A stretch of 64,000 nucleotides of DNA, taken from positions 186,001 to 250,000 of the forward strand of contig FWXP01000002.1 of assembly GCA_900176545.1 (NCBI GenBank), written 5' to 3'. Positions 56,716 through 64,000 of this stretch are shown here, piece by piece. Source of the stretch: Oscillospiraceae bacterium (GTDB taxonomy: Bacteria; Bacillota; Clostridia; Saccharofermentanales; Saccharofermentanaceae). The notes beneath the pieces were generated by a model. It did not search any database. It had not been told where the DNA came from and saw only the letters and a program-made list of their open reading frames with translations. Position 1 is the first letter of the stretch; every line of letters begins with the position of its first letter. A program made the translations under genes and the position numbers.

Positions 56716-57999
56716 ATGCCACACAGCGGAGGAGGAGGATCCCACGGAGGAGGATCCCATGGAGGTTCACACGGCGGCGGAAGCTCAGGTCCCAGAAGAT
56801 CGAATCATTATTTCCCCGGATCTAGAAGATACAGGCGTCATTACTATGACGGAAGGCCTGACACATACTTCTATTCGGACGGAAGACCTCAGAAGACCAG
56901 CAAGGGAAGCATCATCTTAGTTGCGATAATAGGTATCTTTACCGCAGCTATATTCTGCGTGCCTGCCATTAATTCCAAGGCTCGTAAGCTTGATGAGAAG
57001 TATGCAAGGCCCGCGACTAGGATCGTCGATACCATAGACATCATAAGTAACGACGATGATCTCGAAGACGCGCTTGAAGAATATAACGACATCACGGGTA
57101 TATGTCCTGTAGTCCAGACGATATATACGGAAGATTATGAGGCTAACTACGCCGATCTTGAATCATATGCTTACGATACCTATGTTCACATGTTCTCCGA
57201 CGAGCAGCACTACCTTATCGTATATGCGATTCCCAAGGATCAAAGGGATGCATATGTTGACGGGGATCTGAGCGTTCCGGACTACGAGTGGGAGGCCATG
57301 ATCGGTGACGAGACCGATAATCTCTACAACGAGGCACTGGTCGTACACCGTATACAGAATGGTCTTGAAGAGGGCAAGAATCCCGGCGTTGTAACAGCAG
57401 AGGTCATAAGACAGCTGGGAGAGACGGACAAGCAGAAGATTGCAAGACCTGCACTTCTTAATCCGAGTCTCATCTTCCCGATGCTCATCGTAGGACTGTT
57501 CTTTGTATTCCCCATCGTCCTTATGGTACGCAACATGAAGAAGGAGAAGGAATTCGAATACGAGGAAGTACCTTTGGAGGAGAACGATATCGCATCAGCT
57601 CCGTATTCGAGGGGCGATGTCTACGGGACCACGATAGGAAATAACAGCGCCATCCGAAAGGCTTCAACAGCAGGCAGTATATTCGCGCTCATTTTCATGA
57701 TCCCCTTTGTCCTTATAGGCATAGGAGTCCTTATCGGAGCTATAGCGAGCCTGACCAAGGGCGAGAAGCAAACGGGCCTCTTCCTTCTGATGTTCGGAGG
57801 CATCTGGCTTACTATGTCGCTGTTCGGAGTGTTCAGCGTCATCGGTAATCTCAAGAAGGCAAACGAGCGCAGTGATACACTTCCTCAAAGGCCAAGCCCA
57901 ATGCCGGCAGCGAGCGACAGCTATCAGTACTGGCAGTCCCATGAGAACTGCAAGGCAGATCACGAAGACGACGATAATGTAAGGCCCGGATTCGAGTAA
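56716..57999 (+). CDS. Gly/His/Ser-rich membrane protein, unknown (TPM-like core possible)
   Basis: The 427-residue protein starts with a low-complexity Gly-Ser-His repeat (GGGSHGGGSHGGSHGGG, residues 5-23). A first membrane helix (about 66-85) follows, then a soluble domain of about 180 residues (ITGICPVVQTIYTEDYE; HYLIVYAIPKDQRD) that may be related to TPM domains. A second helix is near 250-270 and a pair near 315-375. The tail is polar. I do not know the function. It has its own promoter and strong ribosome site. Confidence 0.65.
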   Translation: MPHSGGGGSHGGGSHGGSHGGGSSGPRRSNHYFPGSRRYRRHYYDGRPDTYFYSDGRPQKTSKGSIILVAIIGIFTAAIFCVPAINSKARKLDEKYARPATRIVDTIDIISNDDDLEDALEEYNDITGICPVVQTIYTEDYEANYADLESYAYDTYVHMFSDEQHYLIVYAIPKDQRDAYVDGDLSVPDYEWEAMIGDETDNLYNEALVVHRIQNGLEEGKNPGVVTAEVIRQLGETDKQKIARPALLNPSLIFPMLIVGLFFVFPIVLMVRNMKKEKEFEYEEVPLEENDIASAPYSRGDVYGTTIGNNSAIRKASTAGSIFALIFMIPFVLIGIGVLIGAIASLTKGEKQTGLFLLMFGGIWLTMSLFGVFSVIGNLKKANERSDTLPQRPSPMPAASDSYQYWQSHENCKADHEDDDNVRPGFE

Positions 58000-58059
58000 T
58001 AGGCAAATGTGACAGAAAATGACAAGATTCATTTACTGTCCAATAAAAAGCAGAGATCC

Positions 58060-58290
58060 AACAAATAAAGGTGTAAGAAGGGAAACCTAGAGAAGGTCAT
58101 TTAACCGGTAGTTCACATTTTCTTCGCAATTGAGGCTCGTTTATGAACGACACCGGGCGAAGATAAAAGTATCATAAGGATGAGAATGATACACGAAAAC
58201 AGCCATACAGTTAAATGACACAAATTCCTAACTCCTTTTTGTTTCATTCACATCGGAAGACCGCTTCACTTAGTGGAGCGGTTTTCGATT
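58060..58290 (+). ncRNA. Structured non-coding region, class unknown
   Basis: The 400-base gap before the surface-protein gene holds no convincing ORF. Several stems are visible: TCTTCGC (58,121) with GCGAAGA (ends 58,163) enclosing CGTT-TATG-AACG; GTATCAT (58,169) with ATGATAC (ends 58,192); and AGGT/ACCG-type pairing near 58,094-58,107. A terminator closes the region. This could be a small RNA gene or a leader RNA. I cannot assign a family. Confidence 0.4.
58260..58286 (+). terminator. Intrinsic terminator
   Basis: ACCGCTTCAC at 58,260-58,269 pairs with GTGGAGCGGT at 58,273-58,282 (one wobble) over a TTA loop, followed by TTTTC. It ends the structured region about 115 bases before the surface-protein ATG. 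Confidence 0.8.
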
Positions 58291-58400
58291 GCAAGAAAAA
58301 ACTTGGAAACTAGTATATCAACGATACTTAATTTTTGTATTTACAACTCTCATATTACATGTGAAAATAAAACGCATTTTGTAACGGGAGAAAATTGAAT

Positions 58401-61400
58401 ATGTACAGATCAAGTAAAAAGATGTTCAGATTATTATCTGGACTACTGATCGCGCTCTTATTTACGGGAGCGCTTCCCTGGAGAGAATTAAGAGCAGATG
58501 CGAATACTCACGGAGACTATAACTGCGCTCCGCTGGCCGTAACTTACGATCAGAATTCGACATGGGATCTTAATACTCAGGGAGAGTTTGTTGTAACAAA
58601 CGTATCCGAAGAAGCAGTAAACGGCTGGACTATCAGATTGGATTTTGCAGCTGACCTTACTATCATGAATCTTTGGAACGGACAGGATCTCAGGAATGAG
58701 ACTACACCTGCTAATACACTCATCATCGGTAATGAAGTGTATAACGCAACCATCAATCCCGGTGAGTCCATTAACTTCGGTCTCATAATGACAGGTACCG
58801 AATTCGCGCCTGTAGCACCTCTTAATGTAACGTTTGGCGCAGGCGAGGCAGAACCTGTTCAGATCGAAGAGGAAATACCTCAAGTTGAGATCGATCCTTC
58901 CACATGTGTTCTTTACACAAATAAGTCGCTCACTTTGGACGGAGGCACCACAACGATCACAGGTGATGTCTATACAGGCGGCGACTTCGCATTCCAGGGT
59001 TCCGAGTTAACCGTGGACGGCACTGTAAGTTCAGCCGGTTCCATGCTCCTTTCGAACTACGATGCGAATATTGCTAACAGGCAGGAGAATGTTGCTCCTG
59101 CAACAATGCCTGACCTTAGTGAAGAGATCTTCGCAAGAGCAGATGAGCTCACTGCATTGGATATGATCACTGACACCACATCAGGCGGATACCTCTACGT
59201 AGAAGAAAGCATGTATTTGCCTACCGATATTATGTCGGGAGAATATGTGATCGTGGCCGAGGATAGCATCACGATAAATGCCGAGGTTATCCCGCCTGAT
59301 TGTAATCTCACATTGTATTCAATAAACGGAAACATCACGATATACAGTTATCAGGCATCATTTAGCGGAACACTCTATGCTCCTGCAGGTAAGGTAACTT
59401 TCAACGCAGATGAGATCACAATAGCAGGAAGGATCATTGCAGATGAATTCGAGTTCAACAGATCTTCTCTTACGATCACGAACGATCCTGCGCAGCTTCC
59501 TGAGGTAACTCCTGAAGTGACATCTGAACCTACTGAGATCCCTGAGCCCACAGAGTTACCTACCCCTACTCCTGAAGAGCCTGTCGATGAGACGTTGGAC
59601 AGCGATGAGGACGGTATCCTTGACTATCAGGAGATTGAGATAGGAACTAACCCTAACGATCCTGATACAGATGGAGACGGATTAGACGATTACCTTGAGA
59701 TAATGCTCGGCTACGATCCTGTTAACCAGGATACGGACGGCAACGGAGTTCTCGACGGAGAAGAAGACTTCGATCAGGATGGTATCAACAATGTAACTGA
59801 GATCAGCCTTGATCTCAACTTCATGATGTTTGACTCCGATGAGGATAGGCTCAGCGACGGCGCAGAGGTGAATACATACGGAACAGATCCTAAGGATCCT
59901 GATTCTGACGATGACGGTATCCTTGATGGAGATGAGGTCCTTCTCGGAAAGGATCCTTCTGATTCAGGCGATGCTACGACAAGAGTCGAGCAGACAGCAG
60001 CACAGGAGATCGTCAACGAAGAGGATCCCGCTATCTCCTCTGTAGAAGTAACTTTATCCCTTGCTAATTCTATTGATAGTTCTCTTACGATCAGAGATGA
60101 ATACAATATCAATATGCACACGACTAATGTACCCGGCAGGATCGGTAGTCCTCTCTCATTCGAGTGCGAAGAGGATTTTGACACTGCTACTGTAGTCATC
60201 CACTATAGCGAATCAGCTCTTAGCGATACTGCGGAGTCTGATCTTGGTATTCTCTGGTACGATGAAGCGAACGGCGTATTCGTCGAGCAGGAGCAGGCCG
60301 TGATCGACAGTGACAATAACACCGTCACGGTCGTTCTTGAGCACTTCAGCAGATATGTACTTGTTGATATCGCTCGTTGGAGAAGCATCCTGCCTACCGC
60401 ATACTTAGCTGACGATGTTGACTCAACATCTGATGGCTATAGCGGATTTGATGTGTTCTTTATGGTGGAACTGAATGACCGAATGACAGACGCTGACAAA
60501 GCCACCATCGTTGAATATATTGATGAGATCATTGATATGCTGCAGGATGGAGATCGATGCTATTTTATGATCTACGGTGATGGGTACGATACTGTTTATT
60601 GTAACTTTGAATACTATACTTCATTAAGCGGAATACCCGCTGGAGTTAGAAGTCAGATATTTGATTTCCAAGGAATTCCAGTTGCTACTGCCGTGCGAAT
60701 GAGGAATATGATGACAGCAGCGGGTGTTGATATTGGTCATGATATTCTGACTTTGCGTATTTCAAACAACTTACAATACTCTGGAATAAGTGGCGATATG
60801 TGGGGCGGTGTTAGCCAATGGTATGCCTATCATGCAACGAGTCCACGTACGAATTATGATGTTTATGGCGCAACAATGGATATTAGGGTCGATAATACCG
60901 AAGCCATGAATGATATAAGCAATCTTCTTGGAAGTTATAACACTTCCGTAGTGGATGTTGATAATGACGGTATTCCTGACTTCCTCGAAGAGGAAGGTAT
61001 GTATGGAATAGATGGCACTATCTATTACTCAAGTGCTGATCCTGAGACGGGTTACGATACTGACGGTGACTCCATTTCTGATGGCGAAGAGATGGGTACG
61101 ATGTATACCATCCGCAAGATCAGTAGCAACTCCGTTAAGATAAATAACCGCTCATACAGCATAGCGTCACTTGCTACTAATCAGTACCGTCGTCTCATTC
61201 GCTTCATTCCCGAGAATGTCGGTGAGGTAGTTTATGTATTTGATGTTGTATCAAATCCTAATTGTGTAGACTCTGATTACGATAGTTTGTTAGATTTCGA
61301 AGAAGATACTCCTTTGGCAGCTAATCCTCACATAAATTACATTTTTTATAGTAATTATGATAGTGAGAGTACACATAATGATTATATTGCTTTTACGAAC

Positions 61401-62054
61401 GAGGTGAATTTTAGAACCCGTTGGTTTGTTCGTAATGGTCTGAATTATAGGATTTGCATATCGAATTCTGTAGGAGCGTTTGTTAGAAATTGGAATGCTA
61501 TGGGTTCGGTTGATGGCACGACATATATTATTGACGATGTATATATTATCGCTCACGGCGGGCTTGTATACGGTGAAGATGGGTGGAATGGATATGGCAT
61601 CGTATTTGGTGCTGATGCTACTACGGGTATTACATACCACAATTTTGTAGACATGAATGATAAGAGTATAAGCAATTTGTATATTGAATCATGTTGGAGC
61701 GCCAATACTACCGATAGGGCATCAAGCATTGCGTCTGAGTTCCTGAATTATTTCGATATTGATAATGTTTATGGATGTGATGGTCACGCAGTAGTGGATT
61801 TTTGGTATTCTTATGATTCTTTTGGCGATAACTTCATTCAATTTGGTAATCGCGTTAGCAATCGCAGTCAATACAATCAGGGGAATGCTTTGATTTCCTT
61901 TACAGGCTTTGGAGACAATGTTACTTGGAAACTCGTAGTAAAAACGGGGGATATGTTTGCTGATGGTTTCTATCGTTACTACATTGATGATTCTGGTTCG
62001 ATAACACGAGCGCATTGCCCTAATGGAGAACTGGTATGGACATTCCATGTTTAA
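58401..62054 (+). CDS. Large secreted protein: CBM2-like, Ca-binding repeats, VWA-like and cysteine-peptidase-like C-terminus
   Basis: About 1217 residues with a signal peptide (LLSGLLIALLFTGALPW). Residues about 35-145 resemble a family 2 cellulose-binding module (GWTIRLDF, NLWNGQ, YNATINPGESINFG). A beta-rich part (about 170-370), a Pro/Thr/Glu linker (VTPEVTSEPTEIPEP) and calcium-binding thrombospondin-type-3 repeats (DTDGDGLDD, DSDDDGILD) follow. A degenerate VWA-like part (GFDVFFMVELNDRMTDAD) comes next. The C-terminus has VYIIAHGG and LYIESCWSA, placed like the His and Cys of caspase/CHAT-type peptidases. No sortase motif is seen. TTG 58,395 is a possible alternative start. Confidence 0.7.
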   Translation: MYRSSKKMFRLLSGLLIALLFTGALPWRELRADANTHGDYNCAPLAVTYDQNSTWDLNTQGEFVVTNVSEEAVNGWTIRLDFAADLTIMNLWNGQDLRNETTPANTLIIGNEVYNATINPGESINFGLIMTGTEFAPVAPLNVTFGAGEAEPVQIEEEIPQVEIDPSTCVLYTNKSLTLDGGTTTITGDVYTGGDFAFQGSELTVDGTVSSAGSMLLSNYDANIANRQENVAPATMPDLSEEIFARADELTALDMITDTTSGGYLYVEESMYLPTDIMSGEYVIVAEDSITINAEVIPPDCNLTLYSINGNITIYSYQASFSGTLYAPAGKVTFNADEITIAGRIIADEFEFNRSSLTITNDPAQLPEVTPEVTSEPTEIPEPTELPTPTPEEPVDETLDSDEDGILDYQEIEIGTNPNDPDTDGDGLDDYLEIMLGYDPVNQDTDGNGVLDGEEDFDQDGINNVTEISLDLNFMMFDSDEDRLSDGAEVNTYGTDPKDPDSDDDGILDGDEVLLGKDPSDSGDATTRVEQTAAQEIVNEEDPAISSVEVTLSLANSIDSSLTIRDEYNINMHTTNVPGRIGSPLSFECEEDFDTATVVIHYSESALSDTAESDLGILWYDEANGVFVEQEQAVIDSDNNTVTVVLEHFSRYVLVDIARWRSILPTAYLADDVDSTSDGYSGFDVFFMVELNDRMTDADKATIVEYIDEIIDMLQDGDRCYFMIYGDGYDTVYCNFEYYTSLSGIPAGVRSQIFDFQGIPVATAVRMRNMMTAAGVDIGHDILTLRISNNLQYSGISGDMWGGVSQWYAYHATSPRTNYDVYGATMDIRVDNTEAMNDISNLLGSYNTSVVDVDNDGIPDFLEEEGMYGIDGTIYYSSADPETGYDTDGDSISDGEEMGTMYTIRKISSNSVKINNRSYSIASLATNQYRRLIRFIPENVGEVVYVFDVVSNPNCVDSDYDSLLDFEEDTPLAANPHINYIFYSNYDSESTHNDYIAFTNEVNFRTRWFVRNGLNYRICISNSVGAFVRNWNAMGSVDGTTYIIDDVYIIAHGGLVYGEDGWNGYGIVFGADATTGITYHNFVDMNDKSISNLYIESCWSANTTDRASSIASEFLNYFDIDNVYGCDGHAVVDFWYSYDSFGDNFIQFGNRVSNRSQYNQGNALISFTGFGDNVTWKLVVKTGDMFADGFYRYYIDDSGSITRAHCPNGELVWTFHV

Positions 62055-62104
62055 TGCACAGTAGTTGATTGTGCCATTTAGTATCTTTTGTTCCTATAAA
62101 AATG

Positions 62105-62141
62105 AAAGGAGCTGTCTCATTGTTTTGAGACAGCCCCTTTA
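62105..62141. terminator. Bidirectional terminator
   Basis: AAAGGAGCTGTCTCA starting near 62,105 pairs with TGAGACAGCCCCTTT ending near 62,140 (one bulge) and is flanked by A-rich and T-rich tracts. It lies between the convergent surface-protein and hydrogenase genes. Confidence 0.8.
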
Positions 62142-62153
62142 ACTTTTCTTATC

Positions 62154-63656
62154 TTAATCCAACTCGATATCTTTTAGCTCAAGCGGCGGTACCGGTTTTG
62201 TGGAGGCTTGTACCATCTTCTCGATCTCTTTCTTGGCCTTGTTGACGTCGATAAGAGTACCTGCACCTGCAACGCATCCGCCGGGACATGCCATACCTTC
62301 AATGAGGACTCCGTTCTTCTTGCCGTTCTTGGCAAGGAGGAGAGCTGTTCTGCAGTCTGCAAGACCTTCGTAGTGCTCGCACTTTAATTCTTCGTTTGGA
62401 TAATATTCTTCCATGCACTTCTTTATGGCATCCATGACTCCGCCTGCTACTGCGTAGCCTCTTCCGGCACCCGTGGCATCGTGAAGAGAACCCTTGGATT
62501 CTATGGTAGCAGGATCGATGCCTCTTGCAGTGAAGATGGCATCTAATTCCTCGAAGGTTATAACGAAGTCTACGTCAGATCTTACGGTCTTTCTCATAGC
62601 CTCGAGCTTTTTGGAAGCGCAGGGTCCAATGAAGACTACCTTGGCGTCGGGCTCTTTCTGCTTTATGCTCCTGGCTGTTGCTACCATGGGGGTGAGCTCC
62701 AAGGAGATCTGATCCTTGACCTCAGGGAAGAAGAGCTTTGCCAGCATCGCCCAGGAAGGGCAGCAGGAAGTAAGAGCGAAAGGCTTATCTCCGTGGATGA
62801 CATTTTCTACATAGTCCCTGGCTTCGCTTATACAGCCGATGTCGGCGCCTAATGCTACCTCGTATACTTCGTAGAAGCCCAGAGCCTTTAATGCAGCGTA
62901 GATCTTGTCTTTCGTTGCTTCGGGACCGAACTGGCCGATATATGCGGGTGCGATCTCCGCTATTACCTTGGTTCCGGACTTCATGGCGCGGATCATCTGA
63001 TAGAACTGGGACTTATCCGCGATGGCGCCGAAGGGGCAGTTGACCATGCACATACCGCAGGAGAGGCACTTATTCTGATTGATCTTCGCTCTTCCTAATT
63101 CATCGCTTTCGATGGCCTTTATGCCGCAGGATAATGCGCAGGGGCGAACTCTCTTTCCGATAGCATCGTAAGGGCAGCTTGCTTTGCATTTTCCGCACTT
63201 GATGCACTTTTCCTTATCTATCTGGGAGTGACCGTCTACCATGGTGACGGCACCTACGGGGCATACTTCCACGCAGTTGTGCGACAGACAGTTGCGGCAG
63301 AGGTTAGATACCTCGTATACGTTGTCTTCGCAGGATGCGCATGCAGAAGGTATTACCTGCATAAGAGGGGCCTCGTAGTAGACCTCGTCTACGGTGCTCT
63401 GGTCAAGTCCGTTGGTGATATGTACGGGCTTGTTGGCAGGGCGCAGGGAAAGACCCATGGCGAGTCTTGCTCTCTCAGCGCTGATGGCGCGCTCCTGGTA
63501 GATGTTGTCTCCGAATTTGGGAGTCTCATCGGGGGAGATCTTGTAGGGCAGTGCCTCCAGATCGTCCTTTACGTTCTCTGATTCATATGCGATACGTGCG
63601 ACTTCGACAAAGACGCTCTTTCTTAGTTCCGATACGGGTGTATGTAATCCTCTCAT
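62154..63656 (-). CDS. [FeFe] hydrogenase, group-B-like monomer
   Basis: The 500-residue protein has an N-terminal Cys-rich part (CASCEDNVYEVSNLCRNC), several ferredoxin motifs (CIKCGKCKASCP, CLSCGMCMVNCP) and the H-cluster domain: L1 TSCCPSW, L2 GPCASKKLE and L3 EGMACPGGCVAGAG. These fit a group B rather than the common group A enzyme. It could make or consume hydrogen using ferredoxin. No maturation genes (hydEFG) lie in the window. GGAGG lies 12 bases before the ATG, with an out-of-frame ATG between. Confidence 0.92.
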   Translation of the reverse strand: MRGLHTPVSELRKSVFVEVARIAYESENVKDDLEALPYKISPDETPKFGDNIYQERAISAERARLAMGLSLRPANKPVHITNGLDQSTVDEVYYEAPLMQVIPSACASCEDNVYEVSNLCRNCLSHNCVEVCPVGAVTMVDGHSQIDKEKCIKCGKCKASCPYDAIGKRVRPCALSCGIKAIESDELGRAKINQNKCLSCGMCMVNCPFGAIADKSQFYQMIRAMKSGTKVIAEIAPAYIGQFGPEATKDKIYAALKALGFYEVYEVALGADIGCISEARDYVENVIHGDKPFALTSCCPSWAMLAKLFFPEVKDQISLELTPMVATARSIKQKEPDAKVVFIGPCASKKLEAMRKTVRSDVDFVITFEELDAIFTARGIDPATIESKGSLHDATGAGRGYAVAGGVMDAIKKCMEEYYPNEELKCEHYEGLADCRTALLLAKNGKKNGVLIEGMACPGGCVAGAGTLIDVNKAKKEIEKMVQASTKPVPPLELKDIELD

Positions 63657-63746
63657 AAGCCATTATTTCCTCCATATCAATTCTATCAGCGCGTGGGAAC
63701 TTTGTCATGGGTATGGTAGAATAAAAACGGATAAGGAAACTGTGTT

Positions 63747-64000
63747 ATGGATACAAGGAGATTACGTAAGGCGAACCGTGGTTTTAACGTCGTTGTCATC
63801 AGCTTCGTAGCGGTTTTGTTTGTGTTATTTTTCCTGATATGGATAGATACGGGGTCTGCGACAAGAGACCTGGATTCGACTTCAACTTCACTTCAATATA
63901 ACTGGAATAATGCGGACGGTTCCCACGGGGATCTGGATGTTCTCGAAGGAGAGCAGTCATTCTTCTTTGCGCTGGACGGAAGTTCGATCGAGGGAAGAGA
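63747..64000 (+). CDS. Membrane-anchored protein, N-terminal part (cut by window end)
   Basis: ATG 63,747, after AAGGAAAC, opens a frame that is still open at the end of the window (84 complete codons). It has a charged start (MDTRRLRKANRG), a strong membrane helix near residues 14-33, and then an outside segment (YNWNNADGSHGDLDVLEGEQ). Such a beginning is common in membrane-bound sensors such as histidine kinases and GGDEF proteins, but the catalytic part is not in view. The frame does not end within the window, so no function is given. Confidence 0.6.
   Translation, partial: MDTRRLRKANRGFNVVVISFVAVLFVLFFLIWIDTGSATRDLDSTSTSLQYNWNNADGSHGDLDVLEGEQSFFFALDGSSIEGR

Noticed and set aside
59600-59970. 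Repeated acidic DNA segments as a CRISPR or tandem DNA repeat
   Set aside because: They are diverged codons for calcium-binding repeats of the surface protein, not identical repeats with spacers.

Overview
The window looks like a chromosome segment of a strictly anaerobic, fermentative, low-to-mid GC Firmicute of class Clostridia (gut or rumen type). The grounds are the gene families: YesN/YesM-type two-component genes, butyrate kinase, an [FeFe] hydrogenase with an HDR-type flavin/iron-sulfur operon, AbiE, OhrR and DUF1294. Strong GGAGG ribosome sites and TATAAT promoters fit the same group. I cannot name a genus from sequence alone. I found no tRNA, rRNA, CRISPR array, insertion sequence or prophage.

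Layout. 1-9.5 kb is a housekeeping and accessory mix: an HD-hydrolase end, several GNAT acetyltransferases, a methyltransferase, an OhrR-like regulator with a glutathione peroxidase, an EFR1-type ferredoxin-flavodoxin, a SUFU-domain protein, an acyltransferase and a DUF1294-phosphoesterase fusion. 9.5-11.5 kb holds pheA behind a phenylalanine-rich leader peptide and attenuator. 11.5-18.4 kb is a sugar-sensing block: two binding proteins flank a YesN/YesM-type regulator and kinase, with a convergent GH43 glycosidase and no ABC transporter. 18.6-20.8 kb is a butyrate kinase/phosphotransacetylase pair. 20.8-22.4 kb is an AbiE toxin-antitoxin pair with a very clear operator. 22.9-27.3 kb and 38.1-43.2 kb are two ABC-exporter/two-component modules, one OmpR-type and one NarL-type. 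Between them lie a TIR-membrane-propeller protein, a DHH phosphoesterase, a glycosyltransferase, a CPBP protease, and a fusion of a sugar-isomerase-like TIM barrel with an acyl-CoA synthetase. 43-47.5 kb has a DUF4214/beta-lactamase-like lipoprotein, a thioesterase behind a terminator-containing leader ORF, and a LacI-ligand-domain/GGDEF protein.

The most interesting system is the nine-gene operon at 47,754-56,584: HdrB, HdrC, HdrA, MvhD/FlxD, FlxC, FlxB, FlxA, then a fumarate-reductase-type iron-sulfur protein and flavoprotein. It has no membrane anchor. Its leader can fold into a three-way-junction RNA. The gene content predicts a soluble complex that takes electrons from NAD(P)H through Flx to HdrA and splits them between ferredoxin and fumarate (or a related acceptor). 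A group-B-like [FeFe] hydrogenase lies 6 kb downstream on the opposite strand.

Recurring regulatory themes are: perfect TATAAT boxes placed 6-7 bases before ATG (possible leaderless transcripts); a TTGTGCACAA palindrome shared by the ohrR promoter and the isomerase-synthetase fusion; and numerous strong intrinsic terminators at gene ends. The window ends inside a new membrane-anchored protein.
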